Part shown: positions 53,869-63,923 of the stretch, one piece after another
Layout: each line of letters opens with the position of its first letter
Numbering within the stretch: the stretch's first letter is position 1
NCBI RefSeq assembly: GCF_002269125.1
Contig: NZ_NQKI01000004.1
Location: forward strand, 108,090-172,089
Source of the DNA: Pseudomonas lundensis
Lineage (GTDB): Bacteria > Pseudomonadota > Gammaproteobacteria > Pseudomonadales > Pseudomonadaceae
DNA: 64,000 nucleotides
Direction: 5' to 3'
The notes under the pieces: model-generated
What the model was told of the DNA's origin: nothing
Database searches by the model: none
The model's input: the letters and a program-made list of their open reading frames with translations, nothing else
Made by a program: the position numbers and the translations under genes

Positions 53869-54285
53869 ATGACTGTTACCGTTAATACCGTGTCACACGA
53901 TGGTTTTCGTCACAGCATCAAGATCGATGACTACGAAGTGTTTACCGACGTGCCTAAAAGCGCGGGCGGCGAAGGAAGCGCACCGTCACCTCACGATTAC
54001 TTCGATGCGTCATTGGCCGCCTGCAAAGCGCTGACACTGAAGATGTATGCACAAAAAAAAGACATCCCGCTGACAGGCGTAACCGTCGAGATCAAGCACG
54101 ATGCGGAGCAGGAAAAAGAAGGTCAATACAAGCTGATCGTGAAGTTGACGCTCAAGGGCGTATTGACGGACGCACAGCGCGAGGAGCTACACAAAGTTGC
54201 CGACAAATGCCCGGTACACAAACTGATGACATCCGCTCACATCGATATTGAAACGCACCTGTCCGAAGGCGCGTTCAGCCAGTAA
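53869..54285 (+). CDS. OsmC family peroxiredoxin-like protein
   Basis: The 138-aa protein has the two redox Cys in LAACKALTLKMYAQ and KCPVHKLM, the active-site pair of OsmC/Ohr enzymes, plus the family's GGEGSAPSPHDYFDASL motif. It reduces organic hydroperoxides in the cytoplasm; it could be an OsmC or Ohr-like member, and the GGEGSAPSPHDYF motif favours the YhfA/OsmC type. GAGG precedes the ATG. Confidence 0.88.
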   Translation: MTVTVNTVSHDGFRHSIKIDDYEVFTDVPKSAGGEGSAPSPHDYFDASLAACKALTLKMYAQKKDIPLTGVTVEIKHDAEQEKEGQYKLIVKLTLKGVLTDAQREELHKVADKCPVHKLMTSAHIDIETHLSEGAFSQ

Positions 54286-54302
54286 ACAGTACGCGCTAAC
54301 AG

Positions 54303-54329
54303 GGAGCGCTGGGTTATGCTCAGCGCTCC
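54303..54329 (+). terminator. Hairpin between the OsmC and pirin genes
   Basis: GGAGCGCTG and CAGCGCTCC form a perfect 9-bp stem with a 9-nt loop, followed by TTGATT, a short weak T tract. It lies 17 nt after the OsmC stop codon. Confidence 0.55.
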
Positions 54330-54349
54330 TTGATTGCCGGAGCAGGCTC

Positions 54350-55210
54350 ATGTCTGCACGTATCGTGATTCGCCCCCGCGCTGAACAGGTGGAAGGTCAA
54401 CCTATTTTGCGCCCGCTACCTTCTGCCAAGTGCCGCAGTGTCGGCCCTTTTGTATTCTTTGATCACATCCTGCATACCCGCTATCTGCCAGGCCGCGGTA
54501 TGAATATCCGACAGCATCCTCACATCGGTCTGTCGACACTGACCTATTTGTATGAAGGCCATTTGCAGCACAAGGACAGCTTGGGCTCCGATCAACACGT
54601 CGGTCCGGGTGACGTCAGCTGGATGACGGCAGGGGCCGCCATTGCTCACATTGAGCGCACCCCTGAACCCTTTCTGTCTGCCGGCTCTGACATTCACGGG
54701 CTGCAAGTGTGGCTTGCGTCTCCCAAAGAGGAGGAACAAGGGGCTGGCCACTATCGCTATCACCCGGCTGATAGCCTGCCTGTGAGCGATTCCCTGGGTG
54801 TAAGGATTTGCCTGATCGCAGGTTCCGGGTTTTGCCTGACCTCGCCGGTACCCGTGCTTTCCCCCACGCTCTACGCCGACGTACAAATGCAAACCGCGAC
54901 CACCCTGGTGATCCCGGCCGAGCATGAAGAGCGTGCGGTGTATGTGCTGGAAGGCGATGCGAAAGCCAATGGCGAGCCGCTGGAAGTGCGCACCCTCAAC
55001 GTGCTGTCGGCAGGAGAGGACGTGACGTTATGCGCTGACAGCCCCTGTCACGTCGTAATCATCGGCGGCGCGCCACTGGATGGGCCGCGCCGGATGAGCT
55101 GGAATTTCGTCGCCAGTGATCAGGCACTCATTGAACGGGCCAGGGCGCGTTGGGCGGCCGGGCAATGGCCAATCGTGCCGGGCGAGATGGGCCGCATCGA
55201 ATTACCCTGA
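54350..55210 (+). CDS. Pirin family protein
   Basis: The 286-aa bicupin protein has the Pirin metal ligands in NIRQHPHIGLSTLTYLYEG and HKDSLGS, plus GDVSWMTAGAAIAHIERTP and HGLQVWLASPKEEE. Related proteins are quercetinases or redox regulators; the Pseudomonas role is unclear. ATG at 54350, with GGAG upstream. Frames starting further upstream overlap the terminator hairpin. Confidence 0.9.
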   Translation: MSARIVIRPRAEQVEGQPILRPLPSAKCRSVGPFVFFDHILHTRYLPGRGMNIRQHPHIGLSTLTYLYEGHLQHKDSLGSDQHVGPGDVSWMTAGAAIAHIERTPEPFLSAGSDIHGLQVWLASPKEEEQGAGHYRYHPADSLPVSDSLGVRICLIAGSGFCLTSPVPVLSPTLYADVQMQTATTLVIPAEHEERAVYVLEGDAKANGEPLEVRTLNVLSAGEDVTLCADSPCHVVIIGGAPLDGPRRMSWNFVASDQALIERARARWAAGQWPIVPGEMGRIELP

Positions 55211-55220
55211 ACCTGAAACC

Positions 55221-55259
55221 GCTGCCGAAGTTAACGAAAGGTGCGTTGTCTTCGGCAGC
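55221..55259. terminator. Bidirectional terminator between pirin and chemoreceptor genes
   Basis: GCTGCCGAAG and CTTCGGCAGC form a perfect 10-bp stem, with a nested AACG/CGTT hairpin in the loop. The two genes converge on it. No strong T tract. Confidence 0.6.
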
Positions 55260-55268
55260 ATCTGTCAA

Positions 55269-56951
55269 TCAAATACGAAACTGCCCTACCAGGTCTCCGA
55301 GGCGCTGCCCCAACTGTGCAAGGCTGCGAGTCGTTTGAGCGCTTTGCTGGGTCTCGTCTGCCACGTTATCCACGGCAACAGCAATCTGGTGAACACTGCG
55401 ATTGATCTCTTCGGCGACCGCTGTCTGTTCTTCTGCTGCACTGGCAATCTGTGCGTTCATTGAGTTGATGGTGCCGATCAATTGCGCCATGGCGTCCAGT
55501 GATTCGCCTGCCTGGTTGGCTTGCTCCGAAGTCCCGACACCCGCTTCACTCGATCGACGCATCGCCTGGACGGCCTCATCAGTGCCCTGCTGCAGGCGGT
55601 CGATCATGCCTTGAATCTCTTGCGTACTTTGCTGTGTACGGCTGGCCAGCGCCCGCACTTCATCGGCGACTACCGCGAAGCCTCGACCTGCTTCACCCGC
55701 ACGCGCAGCTTCAATGGCAGCGTTCAAGGCCAGCAAGTTGGTCTGGTCTGCAATCGAGCGGATCACACCCAGCACGCTGACAATAGAGGTTACATCCTGC
55801 TGCAAACTGTCCAGCGAAGACCCACTGCTGCGGATATCGCTGACCAACGAGTGAATCTGCTGAATGCTGCCATCGACAACACGCTTGGCCATTTGGCCTT
55901 CTTCATCGGTTTTCTGTGCCGCTACGGAAGCGCCCTGAGCGCTGCGTGCCACTTCTTGGGCTGCCGAGGACATTTCATTGATGGCGGTGGCCACTTGATC
56001 CGTTTCGTGACGCTGACGCTCCATCGCCTGCTCAGACCGGTGGGCCTGCTCAGAGACTTGCCCGACCAGCGCTGTCAATTGAAATGTCATGTCAGTGATT
56101 TGGCGAACCATTGCGTGAATTTTATCCACGAAGCGGTTGAAGGAACTGGCCAATTCGCCGAGCTCGTCCTGGCTGGTGATTGCCAGGCGGTGGGTCAAGT
56201 CACCCTCTCCGGCTGCAATGTCGTCCAGGTTGGCCTTCATCAGGTGCAACGGTCGCAGGATGGTGTTGGCTACGAGCATGCCAATCACCGCGATCACCAG
56301 CAGGACGACAACGGTGATGGCCAAGGTGCTAAGGATCATGCCCCGCATGCGTTCTTTGACACCCGCCTCGACCTCTGCAACCTGCGCTTCGATGCCATCC
56401 AGATTAACAACGGTGCCTATCACCATGTCCCATTTGGGCAAGTATTCGGTATAGCCCAACTTGGGTACCAGTACGCGCTCGTTCCCCGGTAATGATGAGC
56501 TGTATTGGGCATAGTGGCTGCCATCCTTGGCCACGCGTACCAACTCGCGGTTGGTGTACACGCCATTCGGGTCGCGGTTGTCCTGAAAGTTTTTGCCGAC
56601 GCCTTCCGGGCTATTGCCCTTGAACAGGCGCACCGTCTGCGAGTCGTAGCCGAAAAAGTACCCATCAGTGCCATAGGTAATGTTGGAAAGTAACTTGATC
56701 ACCTGCGCCCGTGCCGCCTCATCCCCGGGTTGCGCCGCATCGTAGAGGGGCTTGATCGCGCTCATCGCCACTTCCACGTAGCTTTGCAGGGTGGCCTTGG
56801 CATCATTGAGCAGGCGTTGCCGGGTTTCCTCAACTTCCTTGTCGGCCTGGTCCTGCAAAATCCAGACAGTCGTCAGGCTGATGACCAGGGCAAACAACAA
56901 GACCGGCAACACCGCGAGGGACAATACTTTTGCCTTCAGGCTCAGGCGCAT
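55269..56951 (-). CDS. Methyl-accepting chemotaxis protein (sCache, PA1608-like)
   Basis: The 560-aa receptor has TM1 (about 10-31), a periplasmic sCache sensor (about 35-195, with [17 protein letters not shown]), TM2 (about 205-228), HAMP (about 230-285) and the methylation helices and signalling tip ([36 protein letters not shown]). It signals through CheW/CheA to the flagella. A sigma-28 promoter lies just upstream. It follows the fabAB block as PA1608 does in PAO1 (from memory); the ligand is unknown. Confidence 0.9.
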   Translation of the reverse strand: MRLSLKAKVLSLAVLPVLLFALVISLTTVWILQDQADKEVEETRQRLLNDAKATLQSYVEVAMSAIKPLYDAAQPGDEAARAQVIKLLSNITYGTDGYFFGYDSQTVRLFKGNSPEGVGKNFQDNRDPNGVYTNRELVRVAKDGSHYAQYSSSLPGNERVLVPKLGYTEYLPKWDMVIGTVVNLDGIEAQVAEVEAGVKERMRGMILSTLAITVVVLLVIAVIGMLVANTILRPLHLMKANLDDIAAGEGDLTHRLAITSQDELGELASSFNRFVDKIHAMVRQITDMTFQLTALVGQVSEQAHRSEQAMERQRHETDQVATAINEMSSAAQEVARSAQGASVAAQKTDEEGQMAKRVVDGSIQQIHSLVSDIRSSGSSLDSLQQDVTSIVSVLGVIRSIADQTNLLALNAAIEAARAGEAGRGFAVVADEVRALASRTQQSTQEIQGMIDRLQQGTDEAVQAMRRSSEAGVGTSEQANQAGESLDAMAQLIGTINSMNAQIASAAEEQTAVAEEINRSVHQIAVAVDNVADETQQSAQTTRSLAQLGQRLGDLVGQFRI

Positions 56952-56984
56952 GGCTTTTACTCTATTTAGGGACTACGTACTGCG

Positions 56985-57011
56985 TTAACGGCCTGAAACG
57001 CTCAAAGTTAA
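56985..57011 (-). promoter_or_regulatory. Sigma-28 (FliA) promoter of the chemoreceptor gene
   Basis: On the minus strand TTAA-N15-GCCGTTAA (consensus TAAA-N15-GCCGATAA), with 11 of 12 core positions matched apart from one in each box. It ends 33 nt upstream of the ATG at 56951, giving a short leader. Confidence 0.75.
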
Positions 57012-57056
57012 GACCCGCCACACAACTTGTTTATTCAGGTACTTCGGGCAAGCGGT

Positions 57057-58379
57057 TTACAACGTCATCGCCGCCACCCAGCCGAACGCCAATAGCGGCA
57101 GATTGTAATGCAGGAAGGTGGGCACCACGGTATCCCATATATGGTGATGCTGGCCGTCAACGTTCAGACCGGAGGTCGGGCCGAGGGTTGAGTCCGAAGC
57201 AGGCGAGCCGGCATCCCCCAATGCGCCAGCAGTACCGACGATGCAAACGATGGCCATTGGGCTGAAGCCCAGTTGCACGCACAAGGGAACAAAAATTGCT
57301 GCCAGGATGGGCACTGTCGAGAAGGACGAACCGATACCCATGGTCACCAGCAAGCCGACCAGCAGCATCAGCAGTGCGCCGATGCCTTTACTGTGATTGA
57401 TCCAGCCAGCAGAAGCTTCGACCAGCGATTTCACTTCACCGGTGGCTTTCATCACTTCGGCAAAACCCGAGGCGGCGATCATGATGAAGCCGATCATGGC
57501 CATCATTTTCATACCTTCAGTAAACAGATCGTCGGTTTCACGCCAGCGCACAATGCCCGAAGCTGAAAAGATCAGGAAGCCGACCAGGGCGCCAATAATC
57601 ATCGAGCCCAGCCACAACTGCACAATGAATGCCGCCGCAATTGCACCCCCGGCAACCAGCAGGGTGCGCGGGTTGTAGCGAATGGCAACTTGCTCGACCT
57701 GCTCGATTTTCGACAAGTCGTACTCACGCTTTTTGCGATAGCTGATGAACACGGCGACCAATAAACCGAACAACATGCCCAATGCCGGAATGGCCATCGC
57801 ATGGGTGACATTGACCTGACTGACGTCTACGCCACCTTTGCTGACGTTAGCCAGCAAGATCTGGTTGAGAAAGATGTTGCCAAAGCCCACGGGCAAAAAA
57901 ATGTACGGTGTGATCAAACCAAACGTCATGACGCAGGCGATCAGACGACGGTCGATTTTCAATTTGGTCAGGACATACAGCAGCGGCGGAACCAGCAAAG
58001 GAATAAACGCAATGTGGATCGGCAAGATGTTCTGCGAGGAGATGGCCACCACCAGTAACAGGACGATCAATAGCCACTTCACCCGATTCCCGCCAACGGC
58101 CTGTTGCGTGTTCACCAGTGTCAGTGCCTTGTCAGCCAAGGCATGTGCCAGGCCCGATTTAGCAATGGCGACAGCGAACGCCCCCAGCATCGCGTACGAA
58201 AGCGCGACCTGTGCGCCACCGCCCAGCCCGTTGTTGAACGCATTCAGGGTGGCTTCGACACCCAACCCGCCCACCAGCCCGCCAACGACAGCACCGACGA
58301 TCAGGGCGATGACCACATGCACACGGGACAGACTGAGCACCAACATGATGCCGACCGCGGCAACAACTGCATTTATCAT
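57057..58379 (-). CDS. Na+/H+ antiporter family protein (NhaC/YuiF-like)
   Basis: The 440-aa inner-membrane protein has about twelve helices, with repeated Gly-rich segments such as [53 protein letters not shown] and a conserved [35 protein letters not shown] near the C-terminus. These match the Na+/H+ antiporter (NhaC-like) family. The transported ion or solute is not certain. The ATG at 58379 has GAGG just upstream; the frame to 58436 is not conserved. In PAO1 a 'probable transporter' gene lies beside tlpQ (from memory). Confidence 0.82.
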   Translation of the reverse strand: MINAVVAAVGIMLVLSLSRVHVVIALIVGAVVGGLVGGLGVEATLNAFNNGLGGGAQVALSYAMLGAFAVAIAKSGLAHALADKALTLVNTQQAVGGNRVKWLLIVLLLVVAISSQNILPIHIAFIPLLVPPLLYVLTKLKIDRRLIACVMTFGLITPYIFLPVGFGNIFLNQILLANVSKGGVDVSQVNVTHAMAIPALGMLFGLLVAVFISYRKKREYDLSKIEQVEQVAIRYNPRTLLVAGGAIAAAFIVQLWLGSMIIGALVGFLIFSASGIVRWRETDDLFTEGMKMMAMIGFIMIAASGFAEVMKATGEVKSLVEASAGWINHSKGIGALLMLLVGLLVTMGIGSSFSTVPILAAIFVPLCVQLGFSPMAIVCIVGTAGALGDAGSPASDSTLGPTSGLNVDGQHHHIWDTVVPTFLHYNLPLLAFGWVAAMTL

Positions 58380-58680
58380 TACAACCTCATGGCACACACG
58401 ACGGAAAAACACCGTCATGCAGATGATTCCGGGCAAAAGACTGCTGTTCCAGTCGCCGGATTTGGAAAGGAGGATTTATTTGAGGGCGCACACTTTGCAG
58501 CAGCTTCGCCGCCTTGTCAAAGCGCGTGCCATGCGTCGTCCTCAAACCCCATCCATCCGGCTTTAACCCTAATAAATACAGGGCCAAATCAAATTTTAAA
58601 AAGCCTGATTTCAGGTTTCAACGGTAAAGAAATGCGTCTGTCGGCCGCTAACAGACAAAGCCTCTTTTTAGGATGTCTCC
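58380..58680. other. 301-nt intergenic region with a sigma-28 promoter
   Basis: This is the divergent spacer between the antiporter and the second chemoreceptor. It is AT-rich near 58560-58610 and contains the sigma-28 promoter at 58625-58651. A 5-bp stem (TCTGT/ACAGA) overlaps the promoter's -10 region. No gene in it. Confidence 0.55.
58625..58651 (+). promoter_or_regulatory. Sigma-28 (FliA) promoter of the second chemoreceptor gene
   Basis: TAAA (58625-58628), 15 nt, GCCGCTAA (58644-58651): one mismatch from TAAA-N15-GCCGATAA. It ends 29 nt before the ATG. Confidence 0.85.
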
Positions 58681-60828
58681 ATGTCGATCAGACAGCTTTC
58701 CATTCAATGGAAAATCACCCTGCTTTCCGGACTTTGTTTATTGGCGATTGTGACGTTGCTGGTGGGCTTGTCCCTTTATCGCATGGAGCACAACTCGGAG
58801 CTGGTTAAAGCCTCCAGCACCCAGATGCTTAATGAGTCTGCCCAGGCCCGAATCGAATCTCAGGGCGAAGCTCAAGCGTTGGCCATCAGTCGTCAGTTCA
58901 TGGATGCGTACCAATATGGAAATGGCTTCGCCCGACAGGTTCTTTTTCTGCGTGAGCAATCGGAAAAGCGTTTCCTGGATGCTTTTGATTTGCGTGAAGA
59001 CCTGACCCGTCAGGTCAAGGCGGCCTTGCAGGCAAATCCGGACCTGCTCGGATTGTCTTTGGTGTTTGAAGCCAACGCACTGGATGGAAAGGACCCACTA
59101 TTTGATCATCAGAAAGAACTGGGCAGTAACGACAAGGGCCGTTTTGCCCTGTATTGGTCGCAACCGACGCCGGGCAAGCTGACGTCGATGGCGCTTCCGG
59201 AAAGTGATATGGCCGATACCACTACCGGTCCAAGCGGACAGGCCAATAACACGTGGTTCACATGCCCGCGCAAGACGCTAAAACCGTGCATCATTGAGCC
59301 CTATTTTTATGAAATAGACGGGCAAAACGTGCTGCTGACCAGCATTGTGTTTCCGCTCATGGTAAACGGCAAAGTGATTGCGTCACTGTCGGTGGATATC
59401 AACCTCAATAGCTTGCAAGCCCTTAGCCAGGAGGCCAGCCAGAAACTCTATGGCGGCCAGACCCATGTCGGGATTATCAGCTCGGTCGGCCTGCTGGCTG
59501 GCTACAGTGCCGATGCCAGCAAACTCAGTCAGCGTCTGGACGCCGTCGACAGCAATGATGGCGCACAGCTCCTACAAATGATGGCCACAGGTGGGCAAGC
59601 CCAAAGCATACGGGATCATGGCCGGCTGAAAGTACTCACGCCTTTCTACCCGATTCCGGGGAGCCAGCCGTGGGGCGTTTTACTGGATGTACCTGAAAAA
59701 GTTCTGGTCGGTCCCGCCGAGACCCTGCAAGCCGAACTTGATGAACGCAACAATGCCGGGGCATTGATGGAGTTAAGCCTGGGCCTGCTCGCAGCGGTGA
59801 TAGGCCTGGTGCTTGTCTGGTTGATGGCTCGCAGCGTAACTCGCCCGATCCTTGGCGTAGCAAATATGCTGGAGGATATTGCCAGTGGCGAGGGCGATCT
59901 GACGCGGCGCCTGACGTACGATAAAAAAGATGAGCTAGGCCAGTTAGCCGGCTGGTTTAACCGCTTTCTGGACAAATTACAGCCGATCATCGCCGAGGTT
60001 AAACGCTCCGTACAGGATGCGCGCAGTACGGCTGATCAGTCGGCGGCGATTGCCACGCAGACCAGCGCTGGCATGGAACAGCAATACCGTCAGGTCGATC
60101 AGGCCGCGACGGCATCCCACGAAATGAGCGCCACTGCACAAGACGTCGCCCGCAGCGCTGCTCAGGCCGCGCAAGCTGCACGTGAGGCGGATCAGGCAAC
60201 CCGTGAAGGTCTGACCATCATTGATCGCACCACCCGCAGCATCGATCACTTGGCTGCAGACATGAGCGAGGCCATGACCCAAGTGGAGGGACTGGCCGCC
60301 AACAGTGAAAAAATCGGATCGGTACTTGAAGTGATTCGCGCGATTGCCGAACAAACCAACCTGCTCGCGCTGAACGCTGCTATTGAGGCGGCCCGCGCAG
60401 GCGAAGCAGGCCGCGGGTTTGCAGTAGTGGCTGATGAGGTACGCAACCTGGCTCGTCGCACGCAGGAATCGGTCGAGGAAACCCGTCAGGTCATTGAGCA
60501 CTTGCAAGCTGGCACGCAGGTGGTGGTGAGTTCGATGAGCAATAGCCATCGTCAAGCGCAAGGCAGTGTTGAACAGGTCGGACAAGCCGTGACTGCACTG
60601 CAGCAAATCGGCAATGCTGTGACAGTCATTACTGACATGAATTTGCAGATTGCCAGTGCGGCGGAAGAACAGAGCTCGGTCGCGGAAGAGATCAACAACA
60701 ATGTGTCGACTATTCGTGACGTGACCGAGTCATTGTCTGAACAAGCAAACGAATCGGCGCGGGTCAGTCAGTCGCTTAACGAACTGGCCAATCAACAACA
60801 GACACTCATGGATCAGTTCAGGGTCTGA
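58681..60828 (+). CDS. Methyl-accepting chemotaxis protein (dCache, TlpQ-like)
   Basis: The 715-aa receptor has TM1 (about 12-32), a large periplasmic dCache sensor (about 36-355) with [20 protein letters not shown] and [19 protein letters not shown]2 (about 366-386), HAMP and a C-terminal signalling domain ([36 protein letters not shown]). The neighbours, antiporter on one side and BqsSR on the other, match PAO1 PA2653 to PA2657, so it is probably the TlpQ orthologue, a histamine/polyamine receptor (from memory). A sigma-28 promoter drives it. Confidence 0.85.
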   Translation: MSIRQLSIQWKITLLSGLCLLAIVTLLVGLSLYRMEHNSELVKASSTQMLNESAQARIESQGEAQALAISRQFMDAYQYGNGFARQVLFLREQSEKRFLDAFDLREDLTRQVKAALQANPDLLGLSLVFEANALDGKDPLFDHQKELGSNDKGRFALYWSQPTPGKLTSMALPESDMADTTTGPSGQANNTWFTCPRKTLKPCIIEPYFYEIDGQNVLLTSIVFPLMVNGKVIASLSVDINLNSLQALSQEASQKLYGGQTHVGIISSVGLLAGYSADASKLSQRLDAVDSNDGAQLLQMMATGGQAQSIRDHGRLKVLTPFYPIPGSQPWGVLLDVPEKVLVGPAETLQAELDERNNAGALMELSLGLLAAVIGLVLVWLMARSVTRPILGVANMLEDIASGEGDLTRRLTYDKKDELGQLAGWFNRFLDKLQPIIAEVKRSVQDARSTADQSAAIATQTSAGMEQQYRQVDQAATASHEMSATAQDVARSAAQAAQAAREADQATREGLTIIDRTTRSIDHLAADMSEAMTQVEGLAANSEKIGSVLEVIRAIAEQTNLLALNAAIEAARAGEAGRGFAVVADEVRNLARRTQESVEETRQVIEHLQAGTQVVVSSMSNSHRQAQGSVEQVGQAVTALQQIGNAVTVITDMNLQIASAAEEQSSVAEEINNNVSTIRDVTESLSEQANESARVSQSLNELANQQQTLMDQFRV

Positions 60829-60830
60829 TT

Positions 60831-60877
60831 GTGCAAAGGCGACGACATGCCTCAGGCTGTCGTCGCCCCGTTTGCAC
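60831..60877. terminator. Bidirectional hairpin between the chemoreceptor and bqsS genes
   Basis: GGCGACGACA and TGTCGTCGCC form a perfect 10-bp stem; outside, GTGCAAA and TTTGCAC extend it by 7 bp with a 3-nt bulge. The right arm overlaps the end of bqsS. Used by both converging transcripts. Confidence 0.7.
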
Positions 60878-62186
60878 GCTGCACCAGTTGGATGGTGACC
60901 AATAAACCGCCCCACTCACCTGTCGTCAATTGCATGCTCCCACCCCATGCGTCGACGATGTCGCGCACGATCCCTAACCCAAGGCCATGGCCAGCCGTCT
61001 GCTCGTCGAGACGCGTACCGCGACTGAACACTTGATCGCGCTCTGCCTCTGGGATGCCTGGACCGTCGTCCTGCACTTCGATGTCATACCCGGCAGTCGT
61101 TTGCCGTAGACGCAGCTCGACGCGTGCATCCGCCCATTTGCAAGCGTTGTCCAACAAGTTGCCCAATAATTCAAGCATGTCTTCGCGATCCCAGGGCAAA
61201 TGCAGGTTCGGCGGTGAGTCAAAGGTAATCGCCAGATGCTGGCCGTGAATCATGCTTAAAGTGGCGAGCAACGCAGGTAATTCAGCGTCGGCATCAAACT
61301 GGGCACCCGGTAAGGCATCTCCTGCGAGCCGTGCCCGATTAAGCTCACGATTCATGCGCTGCTCAATGTGCTCCAACTGGTCATGTAATGTGCGCTGAAT
61401 GTCGGGATAAGCTGCGAGGCGTGCGTCGTTGGCAAGGCTCATCAGCACAGCCAAGGGCGTTTTCAGAGCATGCCCCAGATTGCCCAATGCATGACGTGAA
61501 CGCTTGAGGGTGTCCTCGGTGTGCGCCAGGAGGTGGTTAATTTGTTTGACCAGCGGTTCCAGCTCAAGAGGGACTTGTGTATCCAACTGAGAGCGCTGCC
61601 CCTGCTGTAACTGAGCTATTTGTTTACGGGCTATCTCCAGCGGCCGCAGTGCACGTTGTACGGTTACACGTTGCAGCATCAGGATGATTATCAACGCTGC
61701 CACGCCCATGGCCAATCCAATGCGCTGTACTTGCCGCAGGCTGGCGCGTATGGGCGAGTAATCTTGGGCAACCGTGATGGAAACCACCTGCCCTAAACGT
61801 TTGTAGTCACTGCGCAGCACGAGCAACATCTGGCCTTCAGGGCCCGGCTGAAGTGTGCCGCTCAAGCCAGGCTGGGCTGTTTTTGGCAGTTGACTGTCCC
61901 AGAGGGATCGAGATCTCCAGTGAGTATCACCAAACTCAATACTGAAGTAATGCCCGGAAAACGGACGCTGATAAGCAGGTGCAAGACGTCGCTCGTCCAG
62001 CTGTAATCCTTGAGGCCCCCGGCTTAATGCAATCAACAGGTTTTCACTGTCATTTTGCAAACCTGATTCCAGGTAACGCTGCAAACCGGTTTCAAATAAC
62101 CACAGGCTAACTTGCCCCACCACAAGGCCCGCTACCAGCAACACACTGACAAGCCCAAGGCTAAGCCTGCGCTGGATCGACCTCAT
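60852..62186 (-). CDS. bqsS: Sensor histidine kinase BqsS/CarS-like
   Basis: The 444-aa kinase has TM1 (about 11-31), a periplasmic sensor (about 35-152), TM2 (about 156-174), a HAMP-like linker, H-box His239 in [15 protein letters not shown]-box NLLDNACKW and G-box GLGLGIV. It overlaps the response regulator gene by 4 nt (ATGA). In PAO1 BqsS senses Fe(II) through an RExxE motif (from memory); I see no RExxE in this sensor domain, so the ligand may differ. Confidence 0.85.
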   Translation of the reverse strand: MRSIQRRLSLGLVSVLLVAGLVVGQVSLWLFETGLQRYLESGLQNDSENLLIALSRGPQGLQLDERRLAPAYQRPFSGHYFSIEFGDTHWRSRSLWDSQLPKTAQPGLSGTLQPGPEGQMLLVLRSDYKRLGQVVSITVAQDYSPIRASLRQVQRIGLAMGVAALIIILMLQRVTVQRALRPLEIARKQIAQLQQGQRSQLDTQVPLELEPLVKQINHLLAHTEDTLKRSRHALGNLGHALKTPLAVLMSLANDARLAAYPDIQRTLHDQLEHIEQRMNRELNRARLAGDALPGAQFDADAELPALLATLSMIHGQHLAITFDSPPNLHLPWDREDMLELLGNLLDNACKWADARVELRLRQTTAGYDIEVQDDGPGIPEAERDQVFSRGTRLDEQTAGHGLGLGIVRDIVDAWGGSMQLTTGEWGGLLVTIQLVQRANGATTA

Positions 62187-62851
62187 GGGGTGATTGATCC
62201 AAATATGTATCCTTGCCCTCGGCGAGTTTCAATCACATCGCGCCCCAACTTGCGGCGCAGGTGGTTTACATGCACTTCCAATACATTGGAGTCACGTTCT
62301 GTCTCACCATCATAGAGGTGCTCCGAAAGATGACTTTTAGAGAGGATTTGTTGGGGATGCAACATGAAGTACCGCAACAACCGGAACTCGGCAGAAGTCA
62401 GTTGAATATCGACCCCGTCCCGGGTGACACATTGACGCCCTTCATCCAACTGCAGGCCTGCAGAGGTTAAAAGCGGTTGATTGGCATGGCCATGAGACCT
62501 GCGTAACAGCGCTTGCACGCGCAATTGCAGTTCTTCTGGATGGAACGGCTTGGTCAGATAATCATCAGCTCCCGCCTTTAGGCCCTCAATTCGTTCCGCC
62601 CACGAACTGCGCGCTGTGAGTATCAACACTGGCGTAGTCACCCCACCTGCGCGCCACTTCTGCAGAACGTCGATACCTGGAAGGCCTGGTAACCCCAAGT
62701 CAAGAATGATCAGATCATACGGTTCGCTTTGCCCCGAATGGAGAGCATCACGCCCGTCTGTAAGCCAGTCAACGGCATACCCTTGACGGGTCAGGGCAGC
62801 AATTAACTCATCAGCCAATGGCACATGATCTTCAACCAGCAACAAACGCAT
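62183..62851 (-). CDS. bqsR: OmpR-family response regulator BqsR/CarR-like
   Basis: The 222-aa regulator has phospho-acceptor Asp51 with the acidic pocket E7/D8, Lys101, and a C-terminal winged-helix DNA-binding domain (about 125-220: [29 protein letters not shown]). With bqsS and the PepSY gene it forms one operon, each overlapping the next. It likely activates the operon and other targets in response to metal ions. Confidence 0.88.
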   Translation of the reverse strand: MRLLLVEDHVPLADELIAALTRQGYAVDWLTDGRDALHSGQSEPYDLIILDLGLPGLPGIDVLQKWRAGGVTTPVLILTARSSWAERIEGLKAGADDYLTKPFHPEELQLRVQALLRRSHGHANQPLLTSAGLQLDEGRQCVTRDGVDIQLTSAEFRLLRYFMLHPQQILSKSHLSEHLYDGETERDSNVLEVHVNHLRRKLGRDVIETRRGQGYIFGSITP

Positions 62852-63165
62852 TAGTCGTCTTCCTTATCTTCGAACAATTCACCTTTACGGGCATCGAACT
62901 TGAGTTCTCGCACAACGCCTTGCGTGGTCAACAATTCGATTTCATACACATAACGACCGTGTTTTTTTTCCAGCTCGACTTCCAATAATCGAGAACCCGG
63001 ATAACGCTTAAGGGCTCTGTCTACCAACTGTTCAAACGGCAAAATAATCCCTTTTTGACGCAGACGCAGCGCTTCATCCTGCCCCAAATCCCGCGCCATA
63101 GCCTGCGAGCCAAAAGCACAAAGCATAAAAACCAGCAGACTTATAGCGCGCCCGCTCATGTACAT
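62851..63165 (-). CDS. PepSY domain periplasmic protein
   Basis: The 104-aa protein has a signal peptide (about residues 3-23: [20 protein letters not shown]), then a single PepSY-like fold with [47 protein letters not shown] and an acidic tail. PepSY proteins next to BqsRS genes are predicted to bind divalent cations or inhibit proteases. First gene of the operon; AGGAG is 6 nt before the ATG at 63165. A longer frame to 63231 has no ribosome binding site. Overlaps bqsR by 1 nt (TAATG). Confidence 0.8.
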   Translation of the reverse strand: MYMSGRAISLLVFMLCAFGSQAMARDLGQDEALRLRQKGIILPFEQLVDRALKRYPGSRLLEVELEKKHGRYVYEIELLTTQGVVRELKFDARKGELFEDKEDD

Positions 63166-63233
63166 GGAATCTCCTGTTGTCCAGCGCAGAGGATGGTGTT
63201 CCATGCTGGAGGTGTTAACTCTACGGGTCATGG

Positions 63234-63245
63234 CTTAACTTAAAC
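63234..63245 (-). promoter_or_regulatory. Tandem TTAAG word upstream of the BqsRS operon
   Basis: On the minus strand GTTTAAGTTAAG contains two adjacent TTAAG words about 70 nt upstream of the PepSY start. BqsR is reported to bind TTAAG-N6-TTAAG; here the spacer is absent, so this is at best a variant site. Confidence 0.35.
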
Positions 63246-63384
63246 TGAAGATGCCAGGCATTTAGTCGCTGATCATACTCCGGTTACGCGCAGGTTGAGC
63301 GCTATACCGGGGTTAACTGTTAGACTCTATTTCTGCTGTCATCACACACGTGAAAGACCCTTTTCTTCAAGAGCTTCGAACATT

Positions 63385-63741
63385 GTGGAAATTTTCAAAG
63401 AGTTTACCTTCGAGTCCGCGCACCGCCTTCCTTTCGTCCCGCAAGGACACAAATGTGGACGCTTGCACGGCCATTCATTCAAAGTAGCAATCCATTTAAG
63501 CGGTGAAATAGACGCTTCGACTGGATGGATCCGGGACTTTTCAGAGATCAAAGCAATTTTCAAGCCTCTATATGAACAGCTTGATCATAATTATTTGAAT
63601 GACATTCCTGGCCTGGAAAATCCAACGAGCGAAGTGCTTGCCAAGTGGATATGGCAGGAGCTAAAACCTTTGCTGCCAGAGCTGTCAGCGATAAGAATTC
63701 ACGAAACCTGTACCAGCGGCTGCATTTATCGCGGCGAATAA
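63385..63741 (+). CDS. queD: 6-carboxytetrahydropterin synthase
   Basis: The 118-aa T-fold enzyme has the zinc His in [11 protein letters not shown] (His13) and the CxxxHxH motif [10 protein letters not shown] (Cys24, His28, His30), plus the [25 protein letters not shown] stretch and the C-terminal [12 protein letters not shown]. It makes 6-carboxy-5,6,7,8-tetrahydropterin from dihydroneopterin triphosphate, the first queuosine-specific step. The start is GTG at 63385; the frame from 63295 is longer but unconserved. In PAO1 queD lies in the same region as BqsRS. Confidence 0.92.
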   Translation: MEIFKEFTFESAHRLPFVPQGHKCGRLHGHSFKVAIHLSGEIDASTGWIRDFSEIKAIFKPLYEQLDHNYLNDIPGLENPTSEVLAKWIWQELKPLLPELSAIRIHETCTSGCIYRGE

Positions 63742-63770
63742 TTTCGTAATTAGCGTTTTAGTTTCACCCC

Positions 63771-63803
63771 AACCTGCGAACAGCATGTCCGCAGGTTTTT
63801 TTT
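63771..63803 (+). terminator. Intrinsic terminator of queD
   Basis: AACCTGCG and CGCAGGTT form an 8-bp stem around an 11-nt loop, followed by a run of T (63796-63803). Confidence 0.85.
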
Positions 63804-63876
63804 GACAAAAATCAGCATAAACACTGATTCTGCGCGCTATGTGGTTGAGATGGCGTGCACGCTCTTTTTCAGCCAC

Positions 63877-63914
63877 AAAAACAAAATCCCTGTCTGCGTG
63901 AGCAGACAGGGATT
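63877..63914 (-). terminator. rRNA operon terminator
   Basis: On the minus strand AATCCCTGTCTG and CAGACAGGGATT form a perfect 12-bp stem with a 6-nt loop, followed by a T-rich tract (TTTTGTTTTT). It lies 10 nt past the 5S 3' end. Confidence 0.9.
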
Positions 63915-63923
63915 CTGGAATTT

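Noticed and set aside
63246..63384. A preQ1 riboswitch upstream of queD
   Set aside because: No preQ1-I or -II core motif or pseudoknot is visible; the leader seems ordinary.
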